Source of the DNA: an uncultured Schlesneria sp.
GTDB taxonomy: Bacteria; Planctomycetota; Planctomycetia; Planctomycetales; Planctomycetaceae
Length of the DNA: 64,000 nt
Direction of reading: 5' to 3'
Assembly (NCBI GenBank): GCA_903840265.1
Contig: CAIMFH010000022.1
Coordinates: forward strand, 94,528 to 158,527
This document shows, one piece after another, positions 45,424 through 54,767 of this stretch; position 1 is the first letter of the stretch; each line of letters starts with the position of its first letter. The translations under genes were made by a program, and so were the position numbers. The notes beneath the pieces were generated by a model. That model worked only from the letters and a program-made list of their open reading frames with translations. It did not search any database and had not been told where the DNA came from.

Positions 45424-45568
45424 GTCGCGTCTGAGATTGAATGCGAAGAGTTTGCAGCACTCTGATTCGGAGACACGAAGACGCTGTCGTTTCCGTTCAC
45501 CGTGCGAATGAGTTACGGTACCGGGCAGTTGCGGCTCGAATTTGCATGAACGACTCAGGGTGAAGCCT

Positions 45569-48500
45569 ATGCGGATGGACTGGCGGACCTACTGGTTACC
45601 AATCTTGATCTTGGGATTCGCTGTCACCGGTTCGATCTCGTGCGGTGACGAACCCGTTCAGAAATCGTTGTCTCACGAATGTCGGTTTGTCGACAATCCG
45701 CCCACAATTGATGGCATCGCTGACGATCTCGCTTGGAAATCAGCACAACCGATCGACCGGTTTACTCTGCCATGGCTCAAGGAACAGGAGCGTCCGGCGC
45801 GCACAGCGACCAAGGCCCGACTGGCCTGGGATCGTGAGTTCTTGTACTTCATCGCCGAGATGGACGACGGCGACCTGTTTGCGGATCTCACCGAACACGA
45901 TGCCAAGATCTGGAACAACGACGTTTTTGAACTGTTCTTGAAGCCGGCCATCGACAAGACGGGCTATTACGAGTTCCAGGTCAATGCCGCAGGCACTGTT
46001 CTCGATATGTTCCTGCCAAAGCGGTCCTTCGACAATTTCGAGCAACAAGTGAAAGACGGGGACTTTAACGTTGACGTGAAGGTGACCCGAAACGGAACAT
46101 TGAATCAGCGGACCGACAAAGACCAGGGCTGGACCGTCGAAGGACGCATCCCCTGGACGGATTTTCTGCGAACCGGTGGTCGTCCCGCTCCCGGAGAAGT
46201 CTGGAAGTTCGCCCTCTGTCGCTACGACTACTCCGTCGAATTTGACGAGCCCGAACTCTCATCATCGGCTCTACTGCAGATTCGCAGCTTTCATCAGCAC
46301 GAAGATTACGCCGATCTCAAGTTCGTCGGCCCCGCGACTCGCACTGTTGAGCAAAGCAAGGCGTTCGATCCTCATGCCAAATTGCCAACGCTGACCACCT
46401 CGCGAGTGGTTGGTTCACCTGAGCCACCTGACCCGTATCGGACTGAACGACGGTATCCGAAGTTGAAGGTCGACTTTCCAATTATTGTCGCTCATCAACC
46501 TGGCAGTGACCGCCTGTGGACGATCACACAAGATCGCTCGTTCTCGTTGACATCGATTCGCCGGTTTGTGGATTCGGTGGACGTGGCAGAAACAGAGATC
46601 TTGCTGCCGCCAGACAATCGAGTCGCCTACGACATCTGCTTTCATCCCGACTTTGCGAACAATGGCTTTGTCTACATCGGGCATAACCGCCCGAAAGTCG
46701 AAGGAGGCGAAAAGTATTCGACCATCTCTCGCTTCCATGTGAATCCGCAGCCTCCCTACGAATTCGATCCCAAGAGCGAAATGACGATCATCGAGTGGGC
46801 GTCGGACGGACACAATGGAGCCGCCATCACCTTCGGCCTCGATGGGATGCTGTATGTCACCTCGGGAGACGGCACATCGGATAGCGATACGAATCTGCGT
46901 GGGCAGGAGATGTCCAAACTCACCGCCAAAGTCTTGCGGATTGATGTCGATCATCCGACCGCTGGCAAGACGTATGCGATCCCAATCGACAATCCCTTTG
47001 TCGGTCAGGCAGATGTCGCCCCCGAGACCTGGGCCTATGGACTACGCAATCCGTGGCGAATGACGACCGACCGCAAAACCGGACACATCTGGGTCGGCAA
47101 CAATGGACAAGACCTGTGGGAGCAGGTCTATTTCATTCGCAAGGGGGACAACTACGGCTGGAGCGTCTACGAAGGAAGCCATCCGTTTTACCTGCAACGG
47201 CAACTGGGGCCGACACCACATGTGAAGCCGGCGCTCGAGCATCATCACAATGAATCGCGATCACTAACGGGAGGGATCGTCTACTACGGCGCCAAGCTTC
47301 CGGAACTGACCGGTGTCTATGTCTATGGCGACCATTCCACGGGCAAAGTCTGGGGGACTCGCCATGACGGACAGCGGGTCACCTGGCATCAGGAACTGGT
47401 CGATACGCCGTTTCATATCACGGGATTCGGCACGGATTCGCATGGCGAGTTGCTGATCTGCGATCACGCAGGAAATGGGGAGGGCGGATACTACGCCTTG
47501 GCTCCTGCACCAACTACAGTCGCGACGGCCGCTTTCCCCAGAAAACTCAGTGAAAGTGGCTTGTTTCAATCGGTAAAAGGGCACGTTACCGAGCCCACAC
47601 TGATCCCGTACTCTGTCAATTCTCCGCTGTGGTCCGACGGATCCCTGAAAGCGAGATTCATCGCCATCCCGGGCGACAATCCCAAGATCGAATTCAACCC
47701 GACTAAGGCCTGGGGATTTCCCAATGAGACGGTCCTGGTGAAATCATTCGCCATCGAAACGACGGACGGCGATCCAACGTCAAAGCGCTGGATTGAGACT
47801 CGTTTATTCACGAAGCAGCAGAACGAATGGGTCGGCTACTCCTATGCCTGGAACGACGAGCAGACAGAGGCGTCGCTGGTCACGAAAGAGGGGCTGGATC
47901 GCAACTTCACGATCACAACGCCGGAGGGATCTCGCACACTACCTTGGCACTATCCGAGCCGCACCGAATGCATGGTTTGCCACAGCCGCGCCGCCGCGTT
48001 CGTGCTCGGTTTAAGCACTCCGCAGATGAATCGCGATCATCACTATGGCAGTTCGGTCGAAAACCAACTGAGCGTCCTGGAGCGCCTGGGGTTGTTCCAG
48101 GATCAGGAGTGGGTGAATGACGCTCGTAATCGGCTGCGCGACGACCTGAAGAAGTCTGGACTTGATGACCAGGCCGTAAACGCAAAGATTGCTGGCATGA
48201 GCAACTCACACGAGCAGCGTGGCCCCGCCCGAGCGAACTTGCTGGCATTGCCGAATGACAAGTATCAACGCTTGGCCGATCCCTACGATCGAACGGCAAC
48301 ATTGGAAGGGCGAGCCAAATCGTACCTGCACAGCAACTGTGCGATCTGCCATATCGAAGCGGGTGGCGGAAATTCACAAATGCAACTCGAGTTCACGACA
48401 GCACTCGACAAAATGAAAATCATCGATATCGTTCCGCATCACGATAAATTCGGAATCCCCGACGCGCGAATCATTGCGCCCGGTCATCCGGAGCGATCTG

Positions 48501-48625
48501 TGCTATTGAAGCGAATTTTGACCCGTGGCCGCGGCCAGATGCCGCAACTCGCCACGACTCAGATTGACCAGGCGGCGGTCGAGATGTTTACCGAGTGGAT
48601 CAACCAACTGCAGGAGGCAAAGTAA
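45569..48625 (+). CDS. Secreted CBM9 - PQQ-type sugar dehydrogenase - di-heme cytochrome c fusion
   Basis: Start at ATG 45569 with AGGG at 45557-45560. 1018 residues. A membrane or signal segment (WLPILILGFAVTGSISC) is followed by a CBM9-like beta domain (~40-260: DNPPTIDGIADDLAWKSAQP, FLYFIAEMDDGDL, VFELFLKP). A glucose/sorbosone-dehydrogenase beta-propeller comes next (~340-650: YDICFHPDFANNGFVYIGHN, ITFGLDGMLYVTSGDG, WAYGLRNPWRM, DNYGWSVYEG). The last third carries two c-type heme sites, C801-MV-C804-H805 and C924-AI-C927-H928. This could oxidise sugars and pass electrons to its own hemes. A SUKH gene follows after one base. Confidence 0.85.
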   Translation: MRMDWRTYWLPILILGFAVTGSISCGDEPVQKSLSHECRFVDNPPTIDGIADDLAWKSAQPIDRFTLPWLKEQERPARTATKARLAWDREFLYFIAEMDDGDLFADLTEHDAKIWNNDVFELFLKPAIDKTGYYEFQVNAAGTVLDMFLPKRSFDNFEQQVKDGDFNVDVKVTRNGTLNQRTDKDQGWTVEGRIPWTDFLRTGGRPAPGEVWKFALCRYDYSVEFDEPELSSSALLQIRSFHQHEDYADLKFVGPATRTVEQSKAFDPHAKLPTLTTSRVVGSPEPPDPYRTERRYPKLKVDFPIIVAHQPGSDRLWTITQDRSFSLTSIRRFVDSVDVAETEILLPPDNRVAYDICFHPDFANNGFVYIGHNRPKVEGGEKYSTISRFHVNPQPPYEFDPKSEMTIIEWASDGHNGAAITFGLDGMLYVTSGDGTSDSDTNLRGQEMSKLTAKVLRIDVDHPTAGKTYAIPIDNPFVGQADVAPETWAYGLRNPWRMTTDRKTGHIWVGNNGQDLWEQVYFIRKGDNYGWSVYEGSHPFYLQRQLGPTPHVKPALEHHHNESRSLTGGIVYYGAKLPELTGVYVYGDHSTGKVWGTRHDGQRVTWHQELVDTPFHITGFGTDSHGELLICDHAGNGEGGYYALAPAPTTVATAAFPRKLSESGLFQSVKGHVTEPTLIPYSVNSPLWSDGSLKARFIAIPGDNPKIEFNPTKAWGFPNETVLVKSFAIETTDGDPTSKRWIETRLFTKQQNEWVGYSYAWNDEQTEASLVTKEGLDRNFTITTPEGSRTLPWHYPSRTECMVCHSRAAAFVLGLSTPQMNRDHHYGSSVENQLSVLERLGLFQDQEWVNDARNRLRDDLKKSGLDDQAVNAKIAGMSNSHEQRGPARANLLALPNDKYQRLADPYDRTATLEGRAKSYLHSNCAICHIEAGGGNSQMQLEFTTALDKMKIIDIVPHHDKFGIPDARIIAPGHPERSVLLKRILTRGRGQMPQLATTQIDQAAVEMFTEWINQLQEAK

Positions 48626-48626
48626 C

Positions 48627-49040
48627 ATGGCCGACGAAGAACTGTCGTGGAAGAAGAGCGGGAAGAAACAGACTGCTGCGGAGATCGCGACGATCGCCGA
48701 GAAACTGAGGTTCGTCTTTCCCAAGGACTATGCGCGCTTCCTGGAACAAGTCAACGGGGGCATCCCCAGCCACCGGCTGTTCGAGAGCCCGACGGGACCG
48801 CAGACCATCAGCTATTTCTATGAACTCGGCGATATTCGTCGAGAATCGCTGCATTTTCGCAGTGAGCGGCAGCTTCCCTCCGAATTCCTCCCCATCGCTC
48901 TGGCCGAGAAAAACGTTGTCGTCATGAATGCGGGCAAGGTGCAGCTCTGGTCCACGAGCGAAAGCGGTTTTGATCGAAGACAGATCAGTGACCTCGCCAA
49001 GTCGTTCGAGGAATTTCTTGGCAAACTGAAAAAGATTTGA
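48627..49040 (+). CDS. SMI1/KNR4 (SUKH) family protein
   Basis: Start at ATG 48627, one base after the previous stop, with GGAGG in the end of the upstream gene. 137 residues. SUKH-type fold: TIAEKLRFVFPKDYARFLEQ, NGGIPSHRLFES, ISYFYELGDI, LPSEFLPIALAEKNVVVMN, ISDLAKSFEEFLGKL. SUKH proteins include immunity proteins of contact-dependent toxins, but many are housekeeping. No toxin gene is adjacent, and tight coupling to the dehydrogenase gene is unexplained. Confidence 0.78.
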   Translation: MADEELSWKKSGKKQTAAEIATIAEKLRFVFPKDYARFLEQVNGGIPSHRLFESPTGPQTISYFYELGDIRRESLHFRSERQLPSEFLPIALAEKNVVVMNAGKVQLWSTSESGFDRRQISDLAKSFEEFLGKLKKI

Positions 49041-49076
49041 ACGCCCCACCGCGATGATGTGCCGGGAGGCCTGAGG

Positions 49077-49161
49077 GGTGCCACGGTTTTGGAGTCTTCG
49101 ACACGGCCGTGTCTTTGATCGAAGACACGGCCACACCGCAGACGGTGAGTCCGTGGCACCC
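49077..49161. repeat. 85-bp intergenic palindrome (GGGTGCCACGG type), complete copy
   Basis: Ends GGGTGCCACGG (49077-49087) and CCGTGGCACCC (49151-49161) are perfectly inverted, with inner ACACGGCC/GGCCGTGT palindromes. Half copies lie at 26574-26616 and 57700-57740. Confidence 0.85.
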
Positions 49162-49212
49162 AAACCAACTCCCCGATAACCATTTTGGGATCAGTCATTC
49201 CAAGCCAGGGCA

Positions 49213-50400
49213 ATGAGTTACTTCATGTTTCGTGCATCATGCCTGCTCCTGTGTGTTGCAGTTTGTCATCTACTCAACGCTGCCGACCTGCCACAGCTTG
49301 CTCCCGCAGACCTGGGACTGAATGCAGTCAAGCTCGTCGAGATGGATGGCTTGATTGCCTCGGCCATCGCGGAAAAGAAAATGCCAGGCTGCGTTGTCCT
49401 GATCGGACGACCGAAAGGGATTGCCTGGCTGAAGGCTTATGGCGACAAACGAATCGAACCCGATCACGAGGCGATGACCGACGACACCGTATTTGATCTC
49501 GCTTCGCTGACGAAGCCGCTGGCCACGGCAACTTCGATCATGAAACTGGCCGAACAAGGAAAGTTATCGATCGATGACCCCGTCTCGAAACACCTGCCTG
49601 ACTTTGCCGCAGAGGGAAAAGAAGCGATCACGATTCGCGACCTGCTGGTACATCGCAGCGGCCTGATTCCCGACAACGCGATTGGGGATTACCTGGAAGG
49701 TCCGATCAAAGCGAAAGAGCGATTGCTGGCTCTCAAACCGACCGCGCCGCTCGGAACCAAGTTCATGTACTCCGATGTCAACTTCATGGTCCTGGGGGAA
49801 GTTGTCGCGAAAGTCTCAGGGAAACCTCTGAACGAGTTTGCTCGCGATCAACTCTTCATGCCACTCGACATGACCGAGACGACGTATCTCCCCTCAGACG
49901 AACTTGCCACGCGTGCAGCCCCGACAGAGCAGCGCGACGGAAAATGGATGCAGGGCCAGGTGCATGATCCAAGATCGTATCGACTCGGGGGCGTCGCCGG
50001 ACACGCCGGTTTATTCGGTTCCGCCCGTGATCTGGCGAAGTACGCCACAGATGCTCTCGCAGGCCTGAAGAGCGACAACAGTCGCATCCTGAAGCAAGAA
50101 ACCTGGCGGACGATGACGACGCCGCATTCGATCGCGGGGACCGATCAGAAGGGACAGCGAACGGAAGACATCCGCGGATTGGGCTGGGACATGCGGTCTC
50201 GTTACTCTTCAAATCGTGGAACGAAGTTCTCACCAAGTGCCTTCGGACATGGAGGATTCACCGGAACCGCGATCTGGATCGATCCGGGAACCGATCTCTA
50301 TGTGATCTTCCTCAGCAACCGCGTCCACCCGAACGGCAAAGGACTGGTGAACCCGCTGGCAGGAAAAATTGCAGAGATCGCCGTTGATGCTGCCCAATGA
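49213..50400 (+). CDS. Secreted serine beta-lactamase-family hydrolase
   Basis: 395 residues. Signal peptide MFRASCLLLCVAVCHLLNAA. A class C beta-lactamase/penicillin-binding fold follows: catalytic S98-L-T-K101 in FDLASLTKPLATA, Y186-S-D in KFMYSDVNFMVLGE, and FGHGGFTGTAIWIDP as the third (H-G-G) motif. This branch is annotated as esterases, D-aminopeptidases or lactamase homologues; none can be chosen from sequence. Probably acts in the periplasm. A palindromic repeat separates it from the upstream SUKH gene. Confidence 0.88.
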   Translation: MSYFMFRASCLLLCVAVCHLLNAADLPQLAPADLGLNAVKLVEMDGLIASAIAEKKMPGCVVLIGRPKGIAWLKAYGDKRIEPDHEAMTDDTVFDLASLTKPLATATSIMKLAEQGKLSIDDPVSKHLPDFAAEGKEAITIRDLLVHRSGLIPDNAIGDYLEGPIKAKERLLALKPTAPLGTKFMYSDVNFMVLGEVVAKVSGKPLNEFARDQLFMPLDMTETTYLPSDELATRAAPTEQRDGKWMQGQVHDPRSYRLGGVAGHAGLFGSARDLAKYATDALAGLKSDNSRILKQETWRTMTTPHSIAGTDQKGQRTEDIRGLGWDMRSRYSSNRGTKFSPSAFGHGGFTGTAIWIDPGTDLYVIFLSNRVHPNGKGLVNPLAGKIAEIAVDAAQ

Positions 50401-50463
50401 TCCGCCGCGATTTTCCTCTCGTAGGATGGGTTTCCAACCCGTCATTCTTCGTAGAATATGCGG

Positions 50464-51162
50464 CTACGCCGACGGCTTGTCGCCCCAGCGCTGGATCAAC
50501 TCGTTCTTCACGCCAAGTTGGTCGCAGATCCGCGCCACCACAAAATCCAGCAGGTCGTGGATTGACCGCGGGCCGTGATAGAAACCGGGCATTGCCGGCA
50601 GCACGATCGCTCCCGCTTCCGCCAGGCGCTTCATGTTGTCCAGCGCGATCACACTCAAAGGAGTTTCTCGCGGCATCACGATCAGCTTGCGACGCTCCTT
50701 CAAATGCACATCCGCAGCACGATGAATCAGGTTTTGCGATTGCCCCATCGCAATGCTCGACAGCGTTCCCATCGAACAAGGGCAGATCACCATTCCGTCC
50801 GTCAAGAACGAACCGCTGGCGATGCCCGAGTTATAGTTTCGGTAGTGGTGATAGACAATCTTGCCCGAGAAGATTTCGCTGTCGCTGAAGATGGAACTCG
50901 CGGCATAGCCTACGGCGACCTCTTCGGGCTTCAACAATTTCAGCTTACTGTCGAGTGAAGCCTCGTCATTCGAGGGCAACAGTTGCTGCGTATCGAACTT
51001 GTCCAAGTCAACGTGCAGATCCAGTTCGTGCCGCAGCACTTCGGTCGCGGCCGGACTGATTGTGAGATGCACCGTTCGGCCTGCGGCGACCAGAACTTCG
51101 AGCAATCGCAATGAATAAGCGACGCCACTGGCACCGGTCATGGCTACGACGAGATCACGCAT
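50464..51162 (-). CDS. ubiX: Flavin prenyltransferase UbiX
   Basis: 232 residues with the UbiX hallmarks: VVAMTGASGVAYSLRLLEVL, the FMN-site region SFLTDGMVICPCSMGTLSSIA, NLIHRAADVHLKERRKLIVM, PRETPLSVIALDNM and AGAIVLPAMPGFYHGPRSI. It makes prenylated FMN, the cofactor of UbiD-type decarboxylases. A ubiD gene lies two genes upstream on the same strand with menG between, consistent with quinone biosynthesis. The 60-bp spacing to menG suggests one operon. Confidence 0.95.
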   Translation of the reverse strand: MRDLVVAMTGASGVAYSLRLLEVLVAAGRTVHLTISPAATEVLRHELDLHVDLDKFDTQQLLPSNDEASLDSKLKLLKPEEVAVGYAASSIFSDSEIFSGKIVYHHYRNYNSGIASGSFLTDGMVICPCSMGTLSSIAMGQSQNLIHRAADVHLKERRKLIVMPRETPLSVIALDNMKRLAEAGAIVLPAMPGFYHGPRSIHDLLDFVVARICDQLGVKNELIQRWGDKPSA

Positions 51163-51222
51163 AATGAAGTGGGGGATAGGGCTTCGGGGGTGGGAAATAG
51201 GGCGGACGCAGGGGTACGACGC

Positions 51223-51969
51223 TTACGGCTTTTGACCGACGTACAAGGTCGCAATGCCGAATGTCATCGGAGTCCATTTGACATTCGACAAGCCACACTC
51301 TTCCATCTTGTCCGCTAACGCCTTGCCATAGGGAAACTGCGAGACGGATTCAGGGAGATAGTTGTAGGCTTCCTGACGATTGCGAGCGAACATCTGGCCA
51401 ATTCGCGGCAGCACGTTTTTGAAGTACGAACGATAGCCCCAATTGAGCACGGGATTGGTCGGCATCGAAAATTCGAGCACGGCGACTCGTCCACCACGCT
51501 GGCAGACTCGCACCATTTCTCTCAAGCCCAGCTCGGTGTTCGTGACATTCCGCAGGCCGAAGGCCACAGAAACGATTTGAAACAGATTGTCGTCAAACGG
51601 CAAATGCTGAGTATCCGCCTCGCGAAATGTCAGCCTAGCCGCACCCGCGGCCAGTTGCTGCGAATGTCGCTTATCGCGTTTCACCTCGGCAATCCGCAGC
51701 ATCTCGGGCGTAAAGTCGGTCGCCTCAACGGGAACCTGCCCTTTGCCTTTGTTCCAGTAAGCCAGAGCCAGATCGCCTGTTCCCGTGCAGACATCCAGAA
51801 TCGGTGCTGTTCCAACGGGGGCCACGGCGCGAACGGTCCGCCATCGCCAGTAGACATCGACGCCTCCCGAGAGAACGTGATTCATTAAGTCATAGCGGCC
51901 CGAGATCTCGCCAAACATCTGGCGAACGCGCGCTTCGGACTTGTCGACGGCGGGTGATGAGGTGGTCAT
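51223..51969 (-). CDS. ubiE: Demethylmenaquinone methyltransferase (UbiE/MenG)
   Basis: 248 residues. Ubie_methyltran signatures: VRQMFGEISGRYDLMNHVLS, SAM motif I PILDVCTGTGDLALAY, VSVAFGLRNVTNTELGLREM (UbiE signature) and GGRVAVLEFSMPTNPVLNWG, ending TFGIATLYVGQKP. It performs the last C-methylation of the menaquinone ring. It sits between ubiX and ubiD; planctomycetes usually make menaquinone by the futalosine route, where UbiD-like decarboxylation precedes this step. Confidence 0.95.
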   Translation of the reverse strand: MTTSSPAVDKSEARVRQMFGEISGRYDLMNHVLSGGVDVYWRWRTVRAVAPVGTAPILDVCTGTGDLALAYWNKGKGQVPVEATDFTPEMLRIAEVKRDKRHSQQLAAGAARLTFREADTQHLPFDDNLFQIVSVAFGLRNVTNTELGLREMVRVCQRGGRVAVLEFSMPTNPVLNWGYRSYFKNVLPRIGQMFARNRQEAYNYLPESVSQFPYGKALADKMEECGLSNVKWTPMTFGIATLYVGQKP

Positions 51970-52052
51970 GCGGTGTGTCGGATTTCGATACGAGATTGAC
52001 GATGATTTATGATTGGAGCGATGACTATATCATTCAGTAGACGCTAGAGCAC

Positions 52053-53513
52053 TCAGCATTCTGGCAGTCCAAATTCGCTCCAGCGTTCTTTCAGTCTTAA
52101 GGCGATTTCGACGGGAATCGACAGTTGATTGGGCATCTGCCGATGGCCAGCTTCCTCGGGAGTCTTGCGTGTCGCATCGATACCAATTTTGCAGCCCACG
52201 CCTGGAATCGCAGTCGTGTGATCATCCAGATGAGTCGGCCCGTCACTCATCACGACATCACGACTTGAATCGACATTGGCACCAACGGCGAACCAGACGT
52301 GATCTTCCTGCTGAACATTCACGTCCGCATCGACTATCACGATGATCTTGTTCAATCCCAGTAACCGCGAACCCCACAGTGCATTTAACACCTGTCTCGC
52401 TTCGTGCGGGTGATCTTTGCGAATGCTGACGAAAAGCAGGTTGCGCGACACCCCCGAAAATGGCTGATGGATCTCCACAATCTGCGGAATGGCCGACTTG
52501 GCAACCGCCAGGCTCAGGCGTTCGACCGCCAATCCGATCCAGGACTCCTCGCTCGGCGGAGGTCCGGGAATAATCGCCGGCAGGACGGGGTTCGCTCGAT
52601 GAGTGATCGCAGTCACTTGAATGACCGGCAGTTGTTCGGACGGCCGATAGTGCCCCATCCCACCCGCAATCGCCGGGGCGTCAACGGGATCAGCCGCGTA
52701 ATCGATGTAGCCTTCCAGGACAATTTCCGACGCGGCGGGAACTTCCAGTTCGATGGATCGAGCCTTCACCAGATCCAGCCCCGACCCGCGCAGGAAGCCT
52801 CCAAACAACAACGCATCGGCGGGCGAGGCGATGTGAGCGGCACTAATCAGCGCATTCGCCGGATCACCACCCAGCGCCACCGCCACGGGAAACTGCCGTT
52901 GCTCACGAACCGCCGCCTGCCACTGCTGGAACGCCAGATGATGTCGATTCCAGTGCGGAACCAGTTGCTGTTGATTGATGACTTGGACAGGAAACCGCGC
53001 CAAACTACGAATCCCGGTCGTCGTGTCTTGAGTCAGAATCTGCCCGGCCGTGATCACCGGATTCGCTTCCTCAGGCCAACAGCGTGGAATCGGCAGATCC
53101 CACAAATTGACGTCGCGTCCTAGCTTCACGACTTGTTGACAGACAGCCGTCCGGATGACTCGCGGAGCAAACTTGGCGAGGCCGGACAGCGACGGAGCCA
53201 GCTTCAAAGCCTCCAGCCAACCACCCGATTCGGGTTGCAGCAGGCGATTCATTCGGTCCGAAAGCTGATCGAGAGTATCGACGCCCAGCGCCAGACAGAG
53301 TCGGCGTCGGCTTCCCAGCAGATTGGTCACAATGGGAATCGCGCTGTTTTTCGGCTTTTCGAACAGCAAGGCCGGCCCGCCTTCCGGCGATTTACAGACT
53401 CGGTCAGTAATGGCGGCGACTTCCAACCCGGAATCGACAGGCGTGCTGATGCGCACCAGCTCACCGGCGTCTTGCAATTTGGAAAGAAAGTCGCTGAGAA
53501 ACTCGTGCGGCAT
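52053..53513 (-). CDS. ubiD: UbiD-family decarboxylase
   Basis: 486 residues, normal UbiD length. Features: FLSKLQDAGELVRISTPVD, ALLFEKPKNSAIPIVTNLLG, RFPVQVINQQQLVPHWNRH, PVAVALGGDPANALISAAHI, GFLRGSGLDLVKARSIELEV followed by PASAEIVLEG-type EIVLEGYID (catalytic Glu region), and RSRLLGLNKIIVIVDADV-type C-terminus. It needs prenyl-FMN, supplied by the ubiX gene of this cluster. Expected to decarboxylate a menaquinone or ubiquinone precursor. A 189-bp gap separates it from the divergent BASS transporter. Confidence 0.92.
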   Translation of the reverse strand: MPHEFLSDFLSKLQDAGELVRISTPVDSGLEVAAITDRVCKSPEGGPALLFEKPKNSAIPIVTNLLGSRRRLCLALGVDTLDQLSDRMNRLLQPESGGWLEALKLAPSLSGLAKFAPRVIRTAVCQQVVKLGRDVNLWDLPIPRCWPEEANPVITAGQILTQDTTTGIRSLARFPVQVINQQQLVPHWNRHHLAFQQWQAAVREQRQFPVAVALGGDPANALISAAHIASPADALLFGGFLRGSGLDLVKARSIELEVPAASEIVLEGYIDYAADPVDAPAIAGGMGHYRPSEQLPVIQVTAITHRANPVLPAIIPGPPPSEESWIGLAVERLSLAVAKSAIPQIVEIHQPFSGVSRNLLFVSIRKDHPHEARQVLNALWGSRLLGLNKIIVIVDADVNVQQEDHVWFAVGANVDSSRDVVMSDGPTHLDDHTTAIPGVGCKIGIDATRKTPEEAGHRQMPNQLSIPVEIALRLKERWSEFGLPEC

Positions 53514-53702
53514 GAGGATCTTGTTACCGGATAAATGGCCCTGTCAGTCCGATGCCGAGTGCGTCGTTCAGCGCGGGTTCGCCGCTCGGCAGGCGGATTA
53601 TATCAACGCCGGCGCACTTGGCACTTCTGTTCCGGGCAGGTACCGTCCTGATCTCGTAACGAATATCGGGGCTCGTTTCCTGTCCAAATTGGACGAAAGT
53701 TC

Positions 53703-54740
53703 ATGTTGCAGCGTTATCTGATGGTTTGGCTGGTGCTCAGTTCGGGGGTCTCGCTGTTTTGGCCGAGGCTCTTTCCCGGAGCATTTGATCCCTTTTTGCC
53801 ATCTGGAAACGCCCTGACCGTCGGCATTTTCCTGGTCATGTTTGCGGTCGGTGCTCTGATGCGCCTGGACGAGGTGCTCGAAGTCGGTCGCCGTTGGCCT
53901 GCCGTCATCTTCGGAACGTCGGTCCAGTACGGATCGATGCCCCTGTTGGCGTATCTTATCGGCCACGCATTTGGCTTCGATAAAGCCACCATGCTGGGAG
54001 TCATCATGGTTGGATGCGTCCCCGGTGCCATGGCGTCGAATGTGTTGACGATGACCAGTCGCGGCAATGTCAGTTATTCTGTGGCGCTGACGACGCTGGC
54101 CACGATGCTATCACCGATTGCCGTTCCGTTGGCGCTCTGGATGACATTAGACGTTTCTGGAGACATGAGCGGCCAGTTCAAATTCTGGAAGGTTTCGCAG
54201 GAACTGTTGATCCAAGTTGTGTTGCCAGTCTTGTTGGGCTTTGGACTTCGGCGTCTGTCCACCGTCTTCGAACGGCTGGCCGAGCGATGGGCGGCGGTTG
54301 TCGCGAACCTCGTCATTCTCTGGATCATCGCGTCAGTCGTGGGACTGAACCGGCAGCGGCTGGGATTGGTGTTTGGATTTCGCGATGGCGGACTGATGTT
54401 CAGCGAAACCAAACTGCTGTTGGCGTTGCTGTTAATCAATGTGCTGGGTTATCTCTCGGGTTACCTGGCCGGCAGGCTGGTCGGGATGAATGATTCGATG
54501 CGGCGCGCATTGACGCTCGAAGTTGGCATGCAGAACTGCGGGCTGGGAACCACACTCGTCTTGCGACTGTTCCCCGGTGACGAATACGTGGCGGCAACCA
54601 TTCCGACTGCCGCTTACACGTTTGGTTGCGTGTTCACCGCCACGATTCTGGCACTGTTCTGGTCGCGCATCCCGGTCAAGGATGGATCGGATACGGCGGT
54701 AGGTGTAAGCGTTCCGCAAACCGCATCGACGGACTCGTAA
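53703..54740 (+). CDS. Bile acid:sodium symporter (BASS) family transporter
   Basis: 345 residues and nine or ten membrane helices. BASS hallmarks: FLVMFAVGALMRLDEVLEV, MPLLAYLIGHAFGFDKATML, VMVGCVPGAMASNVLTMTSR with GNVSYSVALTTLATMLSPIA (crossing helices of the Na+ sites) and LTLEVGMQNCGLGTTLVLR. Bacterial members carry organic anions such as pantoate, pyruvate or sulfonates with Na+. The substrate here is unknown. Confidence 0.88.
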   Translation: MLQRYLMVWLVLSSGVSLFWPRLFPGAFDPFLPSGNALTVGIFLVMFAVGALMRLDEVLEVGRRWPAVIFGTSVQYGSMPLLAYLIGHAFGFDKATMLGVIMVGCVPGAMASNVLTMTSRGNVSYSVALTTLATMLSPIAVPLALWMTLDVSGDMSGQFKFWKVSQELLIQVVLPVLLGFGLRRLSTVFERLAERWAAVVANLVILWIIASVVGLNRQRLGLVFGFRDGGLMFSETKLLLALLLINVLGYLSGYLAGRLVGMNDSMRRALTLEVGMQNCGLGTTLVLRLFPGDEYVAATIPTAAYTFGCVFTATILALFWSRIPVKDGSDTAVGVSVPQTASTDS

Positions 54741-54767
54741 CCGACGACGACAAGCCTGCTCTCAAGT

